Of a DNA stretch of 64,000 bases, positions 38,968 to 48,570 are shown piece by piece. Position numbers and translations under genes: made by a program. How positions within the stretch are numbered: the first letter of the stretch is position 1; each line of letters begins with the position of its first letter. The DNA is from Saccharobesus litoralis (GTDB lineage Bacteria; Pseudomonadota; Gammaproteobacteria; Enterobacterales; Alteromonadaceae), in contig NZ_CP026604.1 of assembly GCF_003063625.1 (NCBI RefSeq), positions 4,132,065 to 4,196,064 of the forward strand, written 5' to 3'. The notes under the pieces are model-generated. The model was not told the origin of the DNA. It saw nothing but the letters and a program-made list of their open reading frames with translations, and did no database searches.

Positions 38968-39028
38968 TCGCGGGTGTGAATTGTTATTGTCAGAATTAAT
39001 GATAAGCCCGCTTTCAGCGGGCTTTTTT
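38954..39028 (+). promoter_or_regulatory. trp attenuator (alternative RNA structures and terminator)
   Basis: Segment 1:2, from CACTCGAC (38956-38963, overlapping the end of trpL) with GTCG...GGTG (38967-38976), can form the pause hairpin. Segment 2 (GCGGG, about 38970-38974) can instead pair with CCCGC (about 39007-39011), forming an antiterminator. The 3:4 terminator is AAGCCCGC / GCGGGCTT around TTTCA, followed by a run of T at 39022-39028. Confidence 0.88.
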
Positions 39029-39114
39029 TATCAATGCCCGCTGGTTTATTAATTATTATAAAATAGTAAAATTTCTGTATTAATCAGAAATACCAAGGCA
39101 GGAAAGAGCGTCAA

Positions 39115-40662
39115 ATGCAACCAAAAATCTATACTACAGAGTTGGCCATTCCCTACAAGTCTGAGCCACTATCCTTGTTTTCAAACTTGGCAAAAACTAC
39201 CTCCTATTCTGTGTTACTTGAATCTGCAGAAATAGACAGCAAAGACCATTTGAAAAGCTTAATGTTAATTGACGCTGGTTTGCGCATGGAATGCAACGGC
39301 TATCACGTAGAAATTAAGTGCTTAAAACCCAGCCTCACCTGTGTTTTTGAATACCTTAAAAATGAACTCCATGACTTCATTGAATCAAGTCAAGATCAAG
39401 TTTTTGTGGTTAAGTTTGATAAACCATTAGCTGGCTTATCTGAAACAGAACGTTTGACCTGTGCTAATCCTTTCAGTGTATTAAGACTGCTACATGAATT
39501 AGGCAAAAACCAAGGCAATCACAGTTTCTCTACCTTTATAGCAGGTGTGTTTGGCTATGACTTAATTGGTATGGTTGAAGATTTACCTCAAGTTCCTCAA
39601 GGTAAAAATGCGTGTCCTGATTATGTATTTTATTTAGCTGAGTCTCTTTTACTCACTGACCATCAGCAACAAAGTTCAGAGATTATTTATAATCAATTCG
39701 GTGAAAAAGACCCTCACGCTCGACCGCATATAGAAAACATTGCCGCAAAACTACTGGAATGCGAAGAACTAGGTAAAACGAAAAAACCGAATCTCAGCCA
39801 AGACGACGTTGTAGTAGACAAATCAGATGAAGAATTTAAACAAGACGTCATCAACCTAAAAGAACATATACGGATCGGCAATATCTTCCAAGTCGTTCCA
39901 TCGCGGACATTTAGCTTACCTTGCCCACAACCGATAGACGCCTATCGAAAGTTAAAACAACAGAATCCAAGCCCTTACATGTTTTATGTAAAGGATAAAA
40001 ACTTTGAATTATTTGGCGCATCTCCTGAATCTGCGGTCAAATACACTGCAGAACCTAATTTAATCGAAGTCTACCCAATTGCTGGTACGCGACGCCGTGG
40101 TTTTAACGAAGATGGCTCAATCAACCTAGATTTAGATAGCCGTATAGAACAAGAGCTGCGCAGTGACAAAAAAGAGCTATCAGAACACATGATGCTAGTA
40201 GATTTAGCGCGCAATGACATTGCTCGTGTCGCCAAACCCGGAACACGTTATGTCAGTGACTTGCAAAAAGTCGATCGCTACTCCTTTGTTATGCATTTAG
40301 TCTCTCGTGTCGTGGGCGACTTGAAAGAGGAATTAGACCCTCTACATGCCTACCAAGCCTGCTTAAATATGGGTACGTTAGTCGGCGCCCCAAAAATAAT
40401 GGCCGCAGGATTAATACGTGAAACAGAAAAACACACGCGCGGAAGTTACGGCGGAGCCGTCGGTTATTTAGCAGCAAATGGTGATATGGACACTTGTATC
40501 GTCATTCGTTCGGCTTTTGTCGCAAAAGGCGTGGCTCATGTTCAAGCTGGCGCCGGTGTAGTATTCGACTCTGACCCTCAGTCTGAAGCCGATGAAACAC
40601 GCAGTAAAGCACAAGCCGTCATCAACGCTATCATTGCGTCACAGGAGGTTAATCGTGGCTAA
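39115..40662 (+). CDS. trpE: Anthranilate synthase component I
   Basis: 515 aa. The N-terminal inhibitor-binding element has VLLESAEIDSKDH. The chorismate-binding domain has FQVVPSRTFSL, SPESAVKY, PIAGTRRRG, HMMLVDLARNDIARV and GAVGYLAANGDMDTC. Known reaction: chorismate plus glutamine-derived ammonia to anthranilate. It is the first structural gene after the attenuator. Its stop overlaps the trpG start. Confidence 0.97.
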   Translation: MQPKIYTTELAIPYKSEPLSLFSNLAKTTSYSVLLESAEIDSKDHLKSLMLIDAGLRMECNGYHVEIKCLKPSLTCVFEYLKNELHDFIESSQDQVFVVKFDKPLAGLSETERLTCANPFSVLRLLHELGKNQGNHSFSTFIAGVFGYDLIGMVEDLPQVPQGKNACPDYVFYLAESLLLTDHQQQSSEIIYNQFGEKDPHARPHIENIAAKLLECEELGKTKKPNLSQDDVVVDKSDEEFKQDVINLKEHIRIGNIFQVVPSRTFSLPCPQPIDAYRKLKQQNPSPYMFYVKDKNFELFGASPESAVKYTAEPNLIEVYPIAGTRRRGFNEDGSINLDLDSRIEQELRSDKKELSEHMMLVDLARNDIARVAKPGTRYVSDLQKVDRYSFVMHLVSRVVGDLKEELDPLHAYQACLNMGTLVGAPKIMAAGLIRETEKHTRGSYGGAVGYLAANGDMDTCIVIRSAFVAKGVAHVQAGAGVVFDSDPQSEADETRSKAQAVINAIIASQEVNRG

Positions 40663-41263
40663 TCCAGCAAACACAACCATATTTATGCTCGATAACTTTG
40701 ACTCATTTACCTATAACTTAGTTGATGAGCTTGAATCCATTGGTTATGAACTGATTGTCTATCGCAATAATATTGCAGCGCAAACGTTAATGGATAAAAT
40801 GCAAGCCTGTCAAAAAGATGTTGTCTTGTTGCTTTCTCCAGGCCCCGGTAATCCAACTCAAGCAGGCTGCATGATCGAACTTATTGGCTTAGCTCGCGGT
40901 AAGTTCCCTATATTGGGCATTTGTTTAGGTCATCAAGCCATTGTTGAACAAAGTGGTGGCGTTATTGGTACCGCAGGTGAAATAGTTCATGGTAAAACAT
41001 CCCTCATTGATCATAATCAACACCCTGTTTTTGCCGGCTTAGATAATCCTTTATATGTGGCACGTTACCATTCTTTAATGGCTACCTCTGTTCCAGACTC
41101 TCTCGCAGTTATTGCAAAATTAGAGACCGACGAATGCACAATTCCTATGGCAGTTTTCAATGAACAAGATAGAATACTCGGCTATCAATTTCATCCAGAA
41201 AGTATTTTAACCACCTACGGTTCGCAATTGTTGCGCCAAAGTCTGGATTATTTAACCCAATAA
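40655..41263 (+). CDS. trpG: Anthranilate synthase component II (glutamine amidotransferase)
   Basis: 202 aa from the GTG at 40655 (MANPANTTIFMLDNFDSFTYN). The strong AGGAGG at 40643-40648 decides this start; it overlaps trpE by 8 bases. The class I amidotransferase triad shows the nucleophile C90 in GICLGHQAI and the His/Glu pair in FHPESILT. It is not fused to trpD, which follows after 23 bases. Confidence 0.96.
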   Translation: MANPANTTIFMLDNFDSFTYNLVDELESIGYELIVYRNNIAAQTLMDKMQACQKDVVLLLSPGPGNPTQAGCMIELIGLARGKFPILGICLGHQAIVEQSGGVIGTAGEIVHGKTSLIDHNQHPVFAGLDNPLYVARYHSLMATSVPDSLAVIAKLETDECTIPMAVFNEQDRILGYQFHPESILTTYGSQLLRQSLDYLTQ

Positions 41264-41286
41264 TAATAAAGCAAAAGGACGAGAAC

Positions 41287-42294
41287 ATGGCATTTATCGA
41301 CAACGCATTAGCGGGTATTGACTCTAGCAAGGAGCAAAGCTTTGAGTTTTTTAATCAAGTTATTCTTGGCAACATTGACCCGATAGTCCTGTCAGCCGTT
41401 TTAGGTGCATTAAAAGTAAAAAGTGAACAACCAGACGAAATAGCGGGTGCTGCACAAGCTATGCGTCAAAATGCACTCGTATTCGATGCACCGACAGATA
41501 AGATAATTGCGGACAGTTGTGGAACAGGTGGCGACGGCGCTAACACGATTAATATATCAACAACAACCGCCATCGTTGCTGCTGCTTGCGGTTTAACCAT
41601 GACCAAACATGGTAATCGTAGTGTTTCCAGTCAATCAGGTTCCGCCGATTTACTTGAGTCATTTGGTGTTAATTTAACCCCGAGTCCAGACCAAGCGCGA
41701 ATTTGCTTAGATAAAGCCAATATTTGTTTTTTCTTTGCTCCACAATATCATGCAGGTATCAAACATGCGATGCCTGTCAGAAAAACGCTAAAGACCCGAA
41801 CAATTTTTAATATTCTCGGTCCATTAACCAACCCAGCAGCGCCTCAAGTTCAATTAATGGGTGTCTATAGTCCAGAATTGCTAAAACCCATTTGCGAAAC
41901 GCTTAAATTGTTGGGATTACAAAGTGCCATGGTTGTCCACGGTTCTGGGTTAGATGAAATTGCTTTGCATGGTAATACCCAAGTAGCTGAGCTTAAAAAC
42001 GGTCAAATAAAAGAATATACTTTAACACCATCTGATTTTGGTGTTGAGCAGTCAACTCTTGAAGCCATCAAGGGTGGAACACCTGAAGAAAATGCTGAAA
42101 TAACTAAAGCTATACTCGCCGGTGAAGGACAACAAGCGCATGTCAACGCCGTCGCGATCAATGTTGCTGCATTACTTGTATTAGCAGGGCTAGCACAAAC
42201 TTTGCCAGAAGGTGTGCAACAAGCCAAAGCAGTAATGAAAAACGGTAAAGCTTTAGAAACTTTAGCCCTATTTGTGGAGTATTCGAATGGCTAA
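41287..42294 (+). CDS. trpD: Anthranilate phosphoribosyltransferase
   Basis: 335 aa. The PRPP-binding signature DSCGTGGDGANTINIST and KHGNRSVSSQSGSADLLE are present, as are the anthranilate-site residues in MPVRKTLKTRTIFNILGPLTNP. Known reaction: anthranilate plus PRPP to phosphoribosylanthranilate. Its stop overlaps the trpCF start by 8 bases. Confidence 0.97.
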   Translation: MAFIDNALAGIDSSKEQSFEFFNQVILGNIDPIVLSAVLGALKVKSEQPDEIAGAAQAMRQNALVFDAPTDKIIADSCGTGGDGANTINISTTTAIVAAACGLTMTKHGNRSVSSQSGSADLLESFGVNLTPSPDQARICLDKANICFFFAPQYHAGIKHAMPVRKTLKTRTIFNILGPLTNPAAPQVQLMGVYSPELLKPICETLKLLGLQSAMVVHGSGLDEIALHGNTQVAELKNGQIKEYTLTPSDFGVEQSTLEAIKGGTPEENAEITKAILAGEGQQAHVNAVAINVAALLVLAGLAQTLPEGVQQAKAVMKNGKALETLALFVEYSNG

Positions 42295-43657
42295 TGTCTT
42301 AACTCAAATTTGCGATGATAAACGAGTCGAAATTGAGGAATTAAAACAATCCTTACCTTTGTCTTCGTTTATTGACGAGTTACGACCTTCAAGTCGAAGC
42401 ATGTACGATGCACTTAATAAACCTCATGCTGGTTTTATTTTAGAGTGCAAAAAAGCCAGCCCTTCAAAAGGTCTGATCCGCGAAAAGTTTGATCTGGATG
42501 AAATAATTGCCGCATATGGCCCGTACGCTAGCGCAATATCGGTTTTAACTGAAAAGAAATATTTCCAAGGTGATTATAGTTACGTTAAATATGTCAGAGA
42601 ACGCGTATCTCAACCCGTATTAAATAAAGATTTTTTTGTCGATCCCTATCAAGTTTATCTAGCTAGATACCACAAAGCTGACGCCATATTGCTTATGCTT
42701 TCCGTATTGGACGACGATCAATATCGAGAGTTAGCAGAAATTGCAGCTCAATATAAACTCGATATTTTGACTGAAGTATCAAACAAGGAAGAACTCGATA
42801 GAGCGATTGGCTTAGGTGCGAAAATTATTGGTATTAATAACCGTAACCTGCGCGACCTATCTACAGATTTGCAAACAACTCGAGATTTAGCACCTTTGAT
42901 CCCAGAAGGTCGCCTAATTGTTTCTGAGTCTGGCATTTACACTCATGATCAAGTCAAAGAGCTTAATCAATACGCCAATGCCTACTTAGTCGGCAGCTCA
43001 TTAATGGCTAAGGCTAATTTAACTAAAGCCGTCAAAAAACTCATTTTAGGTGAACACAAAGTGTGTGGCTTAACCCGTCCAGAAGATGCAGCTGCTGCTT
43101 ATAAAGCCGGTGCTATCTATGGCGGTTTAATTTTTGCTGAAAAATCACCGCGATATGTCAACTTAGAACAAGCCGCTAAAGTAAAGTCAGGCGCGCCTTT
43201 AGATTATGTAGGGGTCTTTGTTAATGAATCGGCAGAGCAAGTTATCCGCACGGCGAGAGTATTAAACTTAAAAGTCGTGCAACTACATGGTGATGAAGAC
43301 CAAGCTTACATTAGTGGTATTAAAGCTGAGTTAGGTGATTCGGTTAAAATTTGGAAAGCTCATAATCCAAGTTTAAAACCCATTCCGGCCCTCACTGATA
43401 TAGACCGCTGGCTATTCGACTCTGGCAATCAAAATCAACCCGGTGGCACAGGTACAACTTTTAATTGGCAATTGATCAATGAAAGCGATATTAACGTACC
43501 TTATATGATTGCGGGTGGATTAACTTCAGATAATGCTCGTGACGCAAATCAAATTGGAGCCATCGGATTAGATTTCAACTCAGGACTCGAATCCGAACCC
43601 GGTTTAAAAGACAAAGATAAAATTGACGCCGCGTTTTTTGCGCTGCGTCAACGCTAA
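42287..43657 (+). CDS. trpCF: Bifunctional indole-3-glycerol-phosphate synthase / phosphoribosylanthranilate isomerase
   Basis: 456 aa from the ATG at 42287 (MANVLTQICDDKRVEIEEL); an upstream in-frame TTG lies inside trpD. The first half (about 1-255) is the IGPS barrel, with ECKKASPSKGLI, PVLNKDFFVDPYQ and LIVSESGI. The second half (about 258-455) is TrpF, with KVCGLTRPEDA, VGVFVNE, VVQLHGDE and LDFNSGLE. The fused arrangement is common in Gammaproteobacteria. Confidence 0.96.
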   Translation: MANVLTQICDDKRVEIEELKQSLPLSSFIDELRPSSRSMYDALNKPHAGFILECKKASPSKGLIREKFDLDEIIAAYGPYASAISVLTEKKYFQGDYSYVKYVRERVSQPVLNKDFFVDPYQVYLARYHKADAILLMLSVLDDDQYRELAEIAAQYKLDILTEVSNKEELDRAIGLGAKIIGINNRNLRDLSTDLQTTRDLAPLIPEGRLIVSESGIYTHDQVKELNQYANAYLVGSSLMAKANLTKAVKKLILGEHKVCGLTRPEDAAAAYKAGAIYGGLIFAEKSPRYVNLEQAAKVKSGAPLDYVGVFVNESAEQVIRTARVLNLKVVQLHGDEDQAYISGIKAELGDSVKIWKAHNPSLKPIPALTDIDRWLFDSGNQNQPGGTGTTFNWQLINESDINVPYMIAGGLTSDNARDANQIGAIGLDFNSGLESEPGLKDKDKIDAAFFALRQR

Positions 43658-43674
43658 TCAACTAAGAGATAAGA

Positions 43675-44868
43675 ATGACAGATAAACTCGACCCCTACTT
43701 TGGCGATTTTGGCGGGCAATATGTACCTGAAATATTGGTACCAGCGTTAGACCAACTTGAACAGGAATTTATCGCAGCTCAAAAAGATCCTGAGTTTGAA
43801 AAAGAATTTAAGCACTTGCTTAACGAGTACGCAGGACGCCCTACGCCATTAACGCTCGTGCGCAATTTATGCCGTGATACAAAAACCAAAATTTATCTTA
43901 AAAGAGAAGATTTATTACATGGCGGTGCGCATAAAACCAACCAAGTGCTAGGTCAGGCGTTGCTTGCTAAGCGCATGGGTAAAAAAGAAATCATTGCGGA
44001 AACCGGAGCTGGGCAACATGGTGTTGCTACAGCCCTAGCCTGTGCATTATTAGGCTTAAAATGTAAAGTATACATGGGTGCCGTCGACTGTGAGCGCCAA
44101 AAGCCAAATGTATTTCGCATGCGTTTGATGGGAGCTGAAGTTATTCCTGTTCATAGTGGCTCTTCAACTTTAAAAGACGCTTGTAATGAAGCATTACGTG
44201 ATTGGGCTGCCAGCTATGCAACCACACACTATTTGTTAGGGACCGCCGCCGGTCCTCATCCCTTCCCGACTATTGTGCGAGAATATCAACGCATGATAGG
44301 TGAAGAAGCTAAACAGCAAATTATTGCAGCAGAAGGCCGACTACCAGATTCAGTTATTGCTTGTGTCGGTGGCGGTTCGAATGCCATCGGTATTTTTGCC
44401 GATTTTATCGATGAAGAATCAGTGCAATTAATTGGTGTAGAACCTGCGGGCAAAGGGATTGATACAGACCAACATGGTGCGCCATTAAAACATGGCCGCA
44501 AAGGTATGTTTTTTGGTATGCACTCATTATTAATGCAAGATGAACATGGACAAATAGAAGAGTCATATTCAATTTCTGCTGGTTTAGACTTTCCATCAGT
44601 TGGCCCACAACATGCGCATTTAAACGCCATTGGACGCGCTGACTATGAATCAGCAACAGATGAAGAAGCACTTGAGGCTTTTCAAGCCTTAGCTAAAGAT
44701 GAAGGAATTATTCCCGCGCTAGAATCATCACATGCTTTGGCTTATGCCATTAAGTTAGCTAAGCAAAATCCAGATAAAGAACAAATATTAGTGGTTAACC
44801 TCTCTGGACGTGGCGACAAAGATATTTTCACCGTTGCAGAGATTTTTGAACAGAGAGGGACTTTGTAA
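43675..44868 (+). CDS. trpB: Tryptophan synthase beta chain
   Basis: 397 aa. PLP lysine K87 lies in HGGAHKTNQ; the phosphate loop is [10 protein letters not shown]. Known reaction: indole plus serine to tryptophan, with indole channelled from TrpA. It starts 17 bases after trpCF. Its TAA overlaps the trpA ATG by one base (TAATG). Confidence 0.98.
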   Translation: MTDKLDPYFGDFGGQYVPEILVPALDQLEQEFIAAQKDPEFEKEFKHLLNEYAGRPTPLTLVRNLCRDTKTKIYLKREDLLHGGAHKTNQVLGQALLAKRMGKKEIIAETGAGQHGVATALACALLGLKCKVYMGAVDCERQKPNVFRMRLMGAEVIPVHSGSSTLKDACNEALRDWAASYATTHYLLGTAAGPHPFPTIVREYQRMIGEEAKQQIIAAEGRLPDSVIACVGGGSNAIGIFADFIDEESVQLIGVEPAGKGIDTDQHGAPLKHGRKGMFFGMHSLLMQDEHGQIEESYSISAGLDFPSVGPQHAHLNAIGRADYESATDEEALEAFQALAKDEGIIPALESSHALAYAIKLAKQNPDKEQILVVNLSGRGDKDIFTVAEIFEQRGTL

Positions 44869-45683
44869 TGGCTAAATCAATCCGATACACCCAACTTTTT
44901 GAAAATTTACAAACAAAAAATCAAGGCGCTTTTGTTCCTTTTGTCACCATTGGTGATCCTAGTTTTGAAGAATCATTAGTTATTATTGATGCCTTAGTTG
45001 AAGGTGGTGCTGACGCATTAGAACTCGGTATTCCATTTTCTGATCCAGTGGCAGATGGCCCAACAATCCAAGGGGCAAATATTCGCGCTCTCAATAGCGG
45101 TATGACACCACCTAAGTGTTTAGACGCCATTAAAATCATACGCAACAAGTACCCTGATTTGCCTATTGGTTTGTTGCTTTATGCTAATTTAGTTTACTCT
45201 ACCGGCATCGAAAACTTCTATACTAAGCTCGTAGAAGCAGGGGTTGATTCAGTATTAGTGGCTGACGTTCCATTAAAAGAATCTAAACAGTTTCGAAGTA
45301 TTGCTGATAAAGTTGGCTTGCAAAGTATTTATATTGCACCACCTAATGGCTCAGATGAAACGTTGAAACAAGTAGCTCAATATGGCGAAGGTTATACCTA
45401 CTTGTTAAGTCGAGCTGGAGTAACAGGTACTGAAACTAAAGCCGGACAACCCGTAGATAGTTTGCTTGCTACTTTAAAACAATATAATGCAGCGCCTACA
45501 TTATTAGGTTTTGGTATTTCTGAACCGCTACAGGTTAAGCAAGCGTTAGAAGCAGGTGCAGCAGGCGCAATATCAGGATCTGCAGTTGTTAAAATTATTG
45601 AAAATAACCTTGGTGATATTCAAGCTACCAAGCAAGCTTTAGTTGACTTTGTTAGCAACATGAAGGCTGCAACCCAGCGCTAG
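44868..45683 (+). CDS. trpA: Tryptophan synthase alpha chain
   Basis: 271 aa. Catalytic E52 and D63 lie in [18 protein letters not shown]. The phosphate site GISEP and [12 protein letters not shown] are present. Known reaction: cleavage of indole-3-glycerol phosphate. It is the last gene of the operon, followed by a terminator. Confidence 0.98.
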   Translation: MAKSIRYTQLFENLQTKNQGAFVPFVTIGDPSFEESLVIIDALVEGGADALELGIPFSDPVADGPTIQGANIRALNSGMTPPKCLDAIKIIRNKYPDLPIGLLLYANLVYSTGIENFYTKLVEAGVDSVLVADVPLKESKQFRSIADKVGLQSIYIAPPNGSDETLKQVAQYGEGYTYLLSRAGVTGTETKAGQPVDSLLATLKQYNAAPTLLGFGISEPLQVKQALEAGAAGAISGSAVVKIIENNLGDIQATKQALVDFVSNMKAATQR

Positions 45684-45721
45684 TTTTTCAAGGCTAATAT
45701 TAAGATTGAAAAGTTTATAGT

Positions 45722-45749
45722 AAAAGCTCCATATTAGTGGAGCTTTTTG
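45722..45749 (+). terminator. Rho-independent terminator of the trp operon
   Basis: AAAAGCTCC and GGAGCTTTT form a 9-bp stem around ATATTAGT, continuing into a T run, about 40 bases after the trpA stop. Confidence 0.9.
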
Positions 45750-45796
45750 TTTAAGTACCCTTAACTAAAGCTAGGTGTTAAGGTTAAACAAAGACA

Positions 45797-46357
45797 ATGA
45801 AAACATTTTTAGAATACCTACCCTTAATCGCTTTTTTCGCAGTCTATAAAACCGTCGATATATATTGGGCAACTGCCAGTTTAATCGCTACGTCCGCACT
45901 GCAGATCGCTTACGATTACTACCTACACAAAAGCGTGCAAAAACGCCATCTCATTTTCTTTGGCATTGCATTACTCATGGGCACCCTAACCATCGCTTTT
46001 CAAGATGATACGTTCATAAAATGGAAAGTCACCGTTGTCAATTTCGCGTTTGCCTTAGGTATTTTAATTAGTAGTAAAGTATTTAATAAAAATCCATTAA
46101 AAGCCATGCTAGGTAACGAACTCAAGTTACCTTCAACACTATGGGATAAACTAGCCTATGCTTGGACTGGTTTTTTCTTATTTTGTGGAGCGCTAAATTT
46201 ATATATCGCTTACAACTTTAGTCAGGCATTTTGGGTTAACTTTAAAGTATTTGGTCTGACTGGGTTAACGCTTATATTCACTGTTATCACAATCGCCCTG
46301 TTGTACCCTCATTTACCTAAAGACCCCAAAAACTCAGACGACGAGATAAAAAAATAA
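45797..46357 (+). CDS. yciB: Septation protein A / inner-membrane protein YciB
   Basis: 186 aa with five to six membrane segments. The family landmarks are LEYLPLIAFFAVYKTVDIYWAT near the N-terminus and PLKAMLGNELKLPSTLWDKLAYAW in the middle. Known role: an inner-membrane protein linked to envelope integrity and septation. It sits just after trpA, as in many relatives, and precedes yciI by 19 bases. Confidence 0.93.
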   Translation: MKTFLEYLPLIAFFAVYKTVDIYWATASLIATSALQIAYDYYLHKSVQKRHLIFFGIALLMGTLTIAFQDDTFIKWKVTVVNFAFALGILISSKVFNKNPLKAMLGNELKLPSTLWDKLAYAWTGFFLFCGALNLYIAYNFSQAFWVNFKVFGLTGLTLIFTVITIALLYPHLPKDPKNSDDEIKK

Positions 46358-46376
46358 CTTCAATTAAGGAAACCCT

Positions 46377-46676
46377 ATGCTCTATGTAATTTTCAGCCAA
46401 GATGTCGAAAACAGCTTACCTTTAAGAAAAACCGCTCGTGAAGCACATTTAGCCAGACTTAATCTGTTAAAAGATGAAGGTCGATTATTAGTTGCCGGCC
46501 CTAATCCGGCGATTGACACAGACAACCCAGGCGAAGCCGGCTTTACAGGCTCTACCGTTATTGCGGAATTTGAATCACTAGACGCAGCTAAAGCTTGGGC
46601 GGATGCTGATCCCTACATCGCTGCGGGTGTTTATGAAAGTGTTATTGTAAAACCATTCAAAAAAGTACTGCCATAA
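46377..46676 (+). CDS. yciI: YciI-like protein
   Basis: 99 aa. The ferredoxin-like YciI fold shows [25 protein letters not shown] with the conserved His, and [33 protein letters not shown]. Its biochemical role is unknown; a His/Asp pair suggests an enzyme. Probably cotranscribed with yciB. Confidence 0.92.
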   Translation: MLYVIFSQDVENSLPLRKTAREAHLARLNLLKDEGRLLVAGPNPAIDTDNPGEAGFTGSTVIAEFESLDAAKAWADADPYIAAGVYESVIVKPFKKVLP

Positions 46677-46707
46677 TTCATAACGAATAAAGCAAATACC
46701 GTACTTT

Positions 46708-46745
46708 AAAAAACCGTTCATAACATTCGTTATGAACTGGTTTTT
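46708..46745. terminator. Bidirectional terminator between yciI and ybaN
   Basis: AAAAACC-g-TTCATAAC and GTTATGAA-ct-GGTTTTT pair around ATTC. The stem includes the ybaN stop codon (46730-46732), so the last codons of ybaN lie in the hairpin. Confidence 0.8.
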
Positions 46746-47128
46746 ACAGCTTTACTATAGCTAGGCAGCCGCATTAAATAAACAGACAACACAACACCAA
46801 ACACAACTAAGCCAAGCGTTACCATTACATTTGCTGCGACAAACGCCGAAATGGCAAAGCTGAGCCAAATAACCGCTATCGCCTTCTTTTTGGCTGTCTC
46901 GGGTATGCCTTTTCCTGCTAGATATTGTCGTAACAACTCGCCAAACATAGGGTTATTTAATAACCACTCATGAAAGCGTTCTGATGAGCGTGAAAAACAA
47001 AACGACGCTAATAAGATAAAAACAAATCCAGGCATCAGCGGTACAACAAAGCCGACAATCCCTAAAAAGGTAAAAATAAAACCCAAACCAATCAAGCAAA
47101 TTTTAGGCACTGCTTTTATTTTTTTCAT
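46730..47128 (-). CDS. ybaN: YbaN (DUF454) inner-membrane protein
   Basis: 132 aa. The DUF454 pattern is IGLGFIFTFLGIVGFVVPLMPGFVFILLASFCFSRSSERFHEWLLNNPMFG and ISFA-like IWLSFAISAFV. There are two or three membrane segments. Function is unknown. Repeat copy 3 lies 26 bases upstream of its start. Confidence 0.9.
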   Translation of the reverse strand: MKKIKAVPKICLIGLGFIFTFLGIVGFVVPLMPGFVFILLASFCFSRSSERFHEWLLNNPMFGELLRQYLAGKGIPETAKKKAIAVIWLSFAISAFVAANVMVTLGLVVFGVVLSVYLMRLPSYSKAVKTSS

Positions 47129-47154
47129 ATGGCTTCCTAGCGAATTTAAAAACT

Positions 47155-47327
47155 ATAGTCTTCTCGCTCAGATTTTATGGTTCATTGTCTGCGCTTACTC
47201 TCGACTTTGGCTCCTGCGTCGTCCTACTACCTAAATCCATTTAGGCAGCCCCAATCACATAATAGAGCATATGCTCATGGGGTCTCGAAGCTTGACGGCT
47301 TCCCCTAAAACCCGATCGCTTTGACTA
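47155..47327. repeat. Dispersed MITE-like intergenic repeat, copy 3 (shortest)
   Basis: Starts ATAGTCTTCTCGCTCAGA and ends CCGATCGCTTTGACTA; the final T of the terminal repeat is lost. It has the left module (CCTAAATCCATTTAGG hairpin) and central GAGCATATGCTC palindrome, but neither module A nor B. After GAAGCTTGACGGCT it goes straight to the CCCCTAAAACC end. It lies between a GGDEF gene and ybaN on the minus strand. Confidence 0.9.
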
Positions 47328-47345
47328 AATACATAGACTCAATAT

Positions 47346-48365
47346 TTAGAATAGTTCAATTTCACCAATTTCAAGTGATTGATTAAAGGGTTTATCCGTT
47401 TCTTCATCATTAAAACTACTGTAAGCAACGATCTGATCTTTGCCTTCGGCTTTACCTTTTTGTAATGACAACCGAGCGCGGTCAATTAACTCGCTGGCTA
47501 ATAAACCATCTAATGCAATCGTATACCCCATTGTCACTGTTAAATTATCAACTTTCGGGTAGTGAGCGGTGCGTATTTGTTCCATTAACCGTTCTAAAAT
47601 AAGCTGAACGGTGTGCTCGTAGGGAGATTGTACTAATACCGCAAATTCCTCGCCGGTATAACGGCACAATAAATCACTGCTACGAAATGATGTTTGTAAA
47701 ATATGAGCTAACTTAATTAAAATTTCATCGCCAATCGTATGACCAAACCTTTCATTTACCTCAGCAAAATTATCAATATTAATCAATGCTACGGCGTAAC
47801 AGTCTTTTGCCGCCATTCCCCTGCGCTCTAACGCGATTCTAGGGCCTGTATGACTCGTATCACTCACTTGCTCGAAACTGGTATGGTTTATCGCTTCTAC
47901 GAAAACATTTGGGTTAAACAAACCGGTAAGGACATCTCGTTGAAAATAAAACAACAACTCTAGTTGATTGCACCACACCTCGATTAGTGTATTGATAATA
48001 GGCAGAATGCTAGTTTGCTTGTCAGACGCTAACGTTTGATTATCGATTACGATTAAACAAATACAATACTGATTATTGGTAATAAAAAAGTAATGCTGGC
48101 TGTCATCATCCAGATACTGTCCATAATGACACTTACCATCGGTTAACTCATCGATTAACTTCACTTCTTTATCACAAGGTTTCGCATCACTATTTTGGGC
48201 GATTAATTGAAACTGGTTACTACGGCCATGATAGTTGTAATATAGCCGATAGTTTAAACTATCAAGTAACGGACTAATCACTTTAAAAGCAGCTTCATTT
48301 AAGCCGATAACGGAGGTTTGTTTGGTTAAGCTAGAAATAGCTTTGTGAATAGATTGCCAATTCAT
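47346..48365 (-). CDS. GGDEF domain protein with variant active-site motif
   Basis: 339 aa. A GAF-like N-terminal region (about 15-130) precedes a GGDEF domain (about 140-310). Metal-binding Asp is in ALINIDNFAEVNERFGHTIGDEIL, and an RSSD inhibitory (I-site) tetrad stands 5 residues before the active site. The active-site motif is TGEEF (237-241), with Thr in place of the first Gly. Canonical diguanylate cyclases have GG(D/E)EF, so activity is uncertain. A segment SDTSHTGPRIALERR near 168-182 looks like an insertion. No membrane segment is seen. Confidence 0.88.
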   Translation of the reverse strand: MNWQSIHKAISSLTKQTSVIGLNEAAFKVISPLLDSLNYRLYYNYHGRSNQFQLIAQNSDAKPCDKEVKLIDELTDGKCHYGQYLDDDSQHYFFITNNQYCICLIVIDNQTLASDKQTSILPIINTLIEVWCNQLELLFYFQRDVLTGLFNPNVFVEAINHTSFEQVSDTSHTGPRIALERRGMAAKDCYAVALINIDNFAEVNERFGHTIGDEILIKLAHILQTSFRSSDLLCRYTGEEFAVLVQSPYEHTVQLILERLMEQIRTAHYPKVDNLTVTMGYTIALDGLLASELIDRARLSLQKGKAEGKDQIVAYSSFNDEETDKPFNQSLEIGEIELF

Positions 48366-48519
48366 TTAATAAACCACTTTACTAACCACACTAGAAATAT
48401 GCTTGATGTTATACCAAAACTAAGCGCAGTTTTCTTGCCTTTTCTTTCCTGACCTTAATAACCTTGCTTAGTAATCCATCAAATCTGATTTCTATAGCGT
48501 AAATCACTGGAAATTCCGC

Positions 48520-48525
48520 TATAAT
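48520..48525 (+). promoter_or_regulatory. Candidate -10 of ygiQ
   Basis: A consensus TATAAT followed by a GC-rich stretch (TTCGCGCC), about 45 bases before the ygiQ start. No convincing -35 box at 17 bases. Confidence 0.4.
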
Positions 48526-48570
48526 TTCGCGCCTTAAATTGACCAAACTCTGATTGGAGTCGCACTTCCT

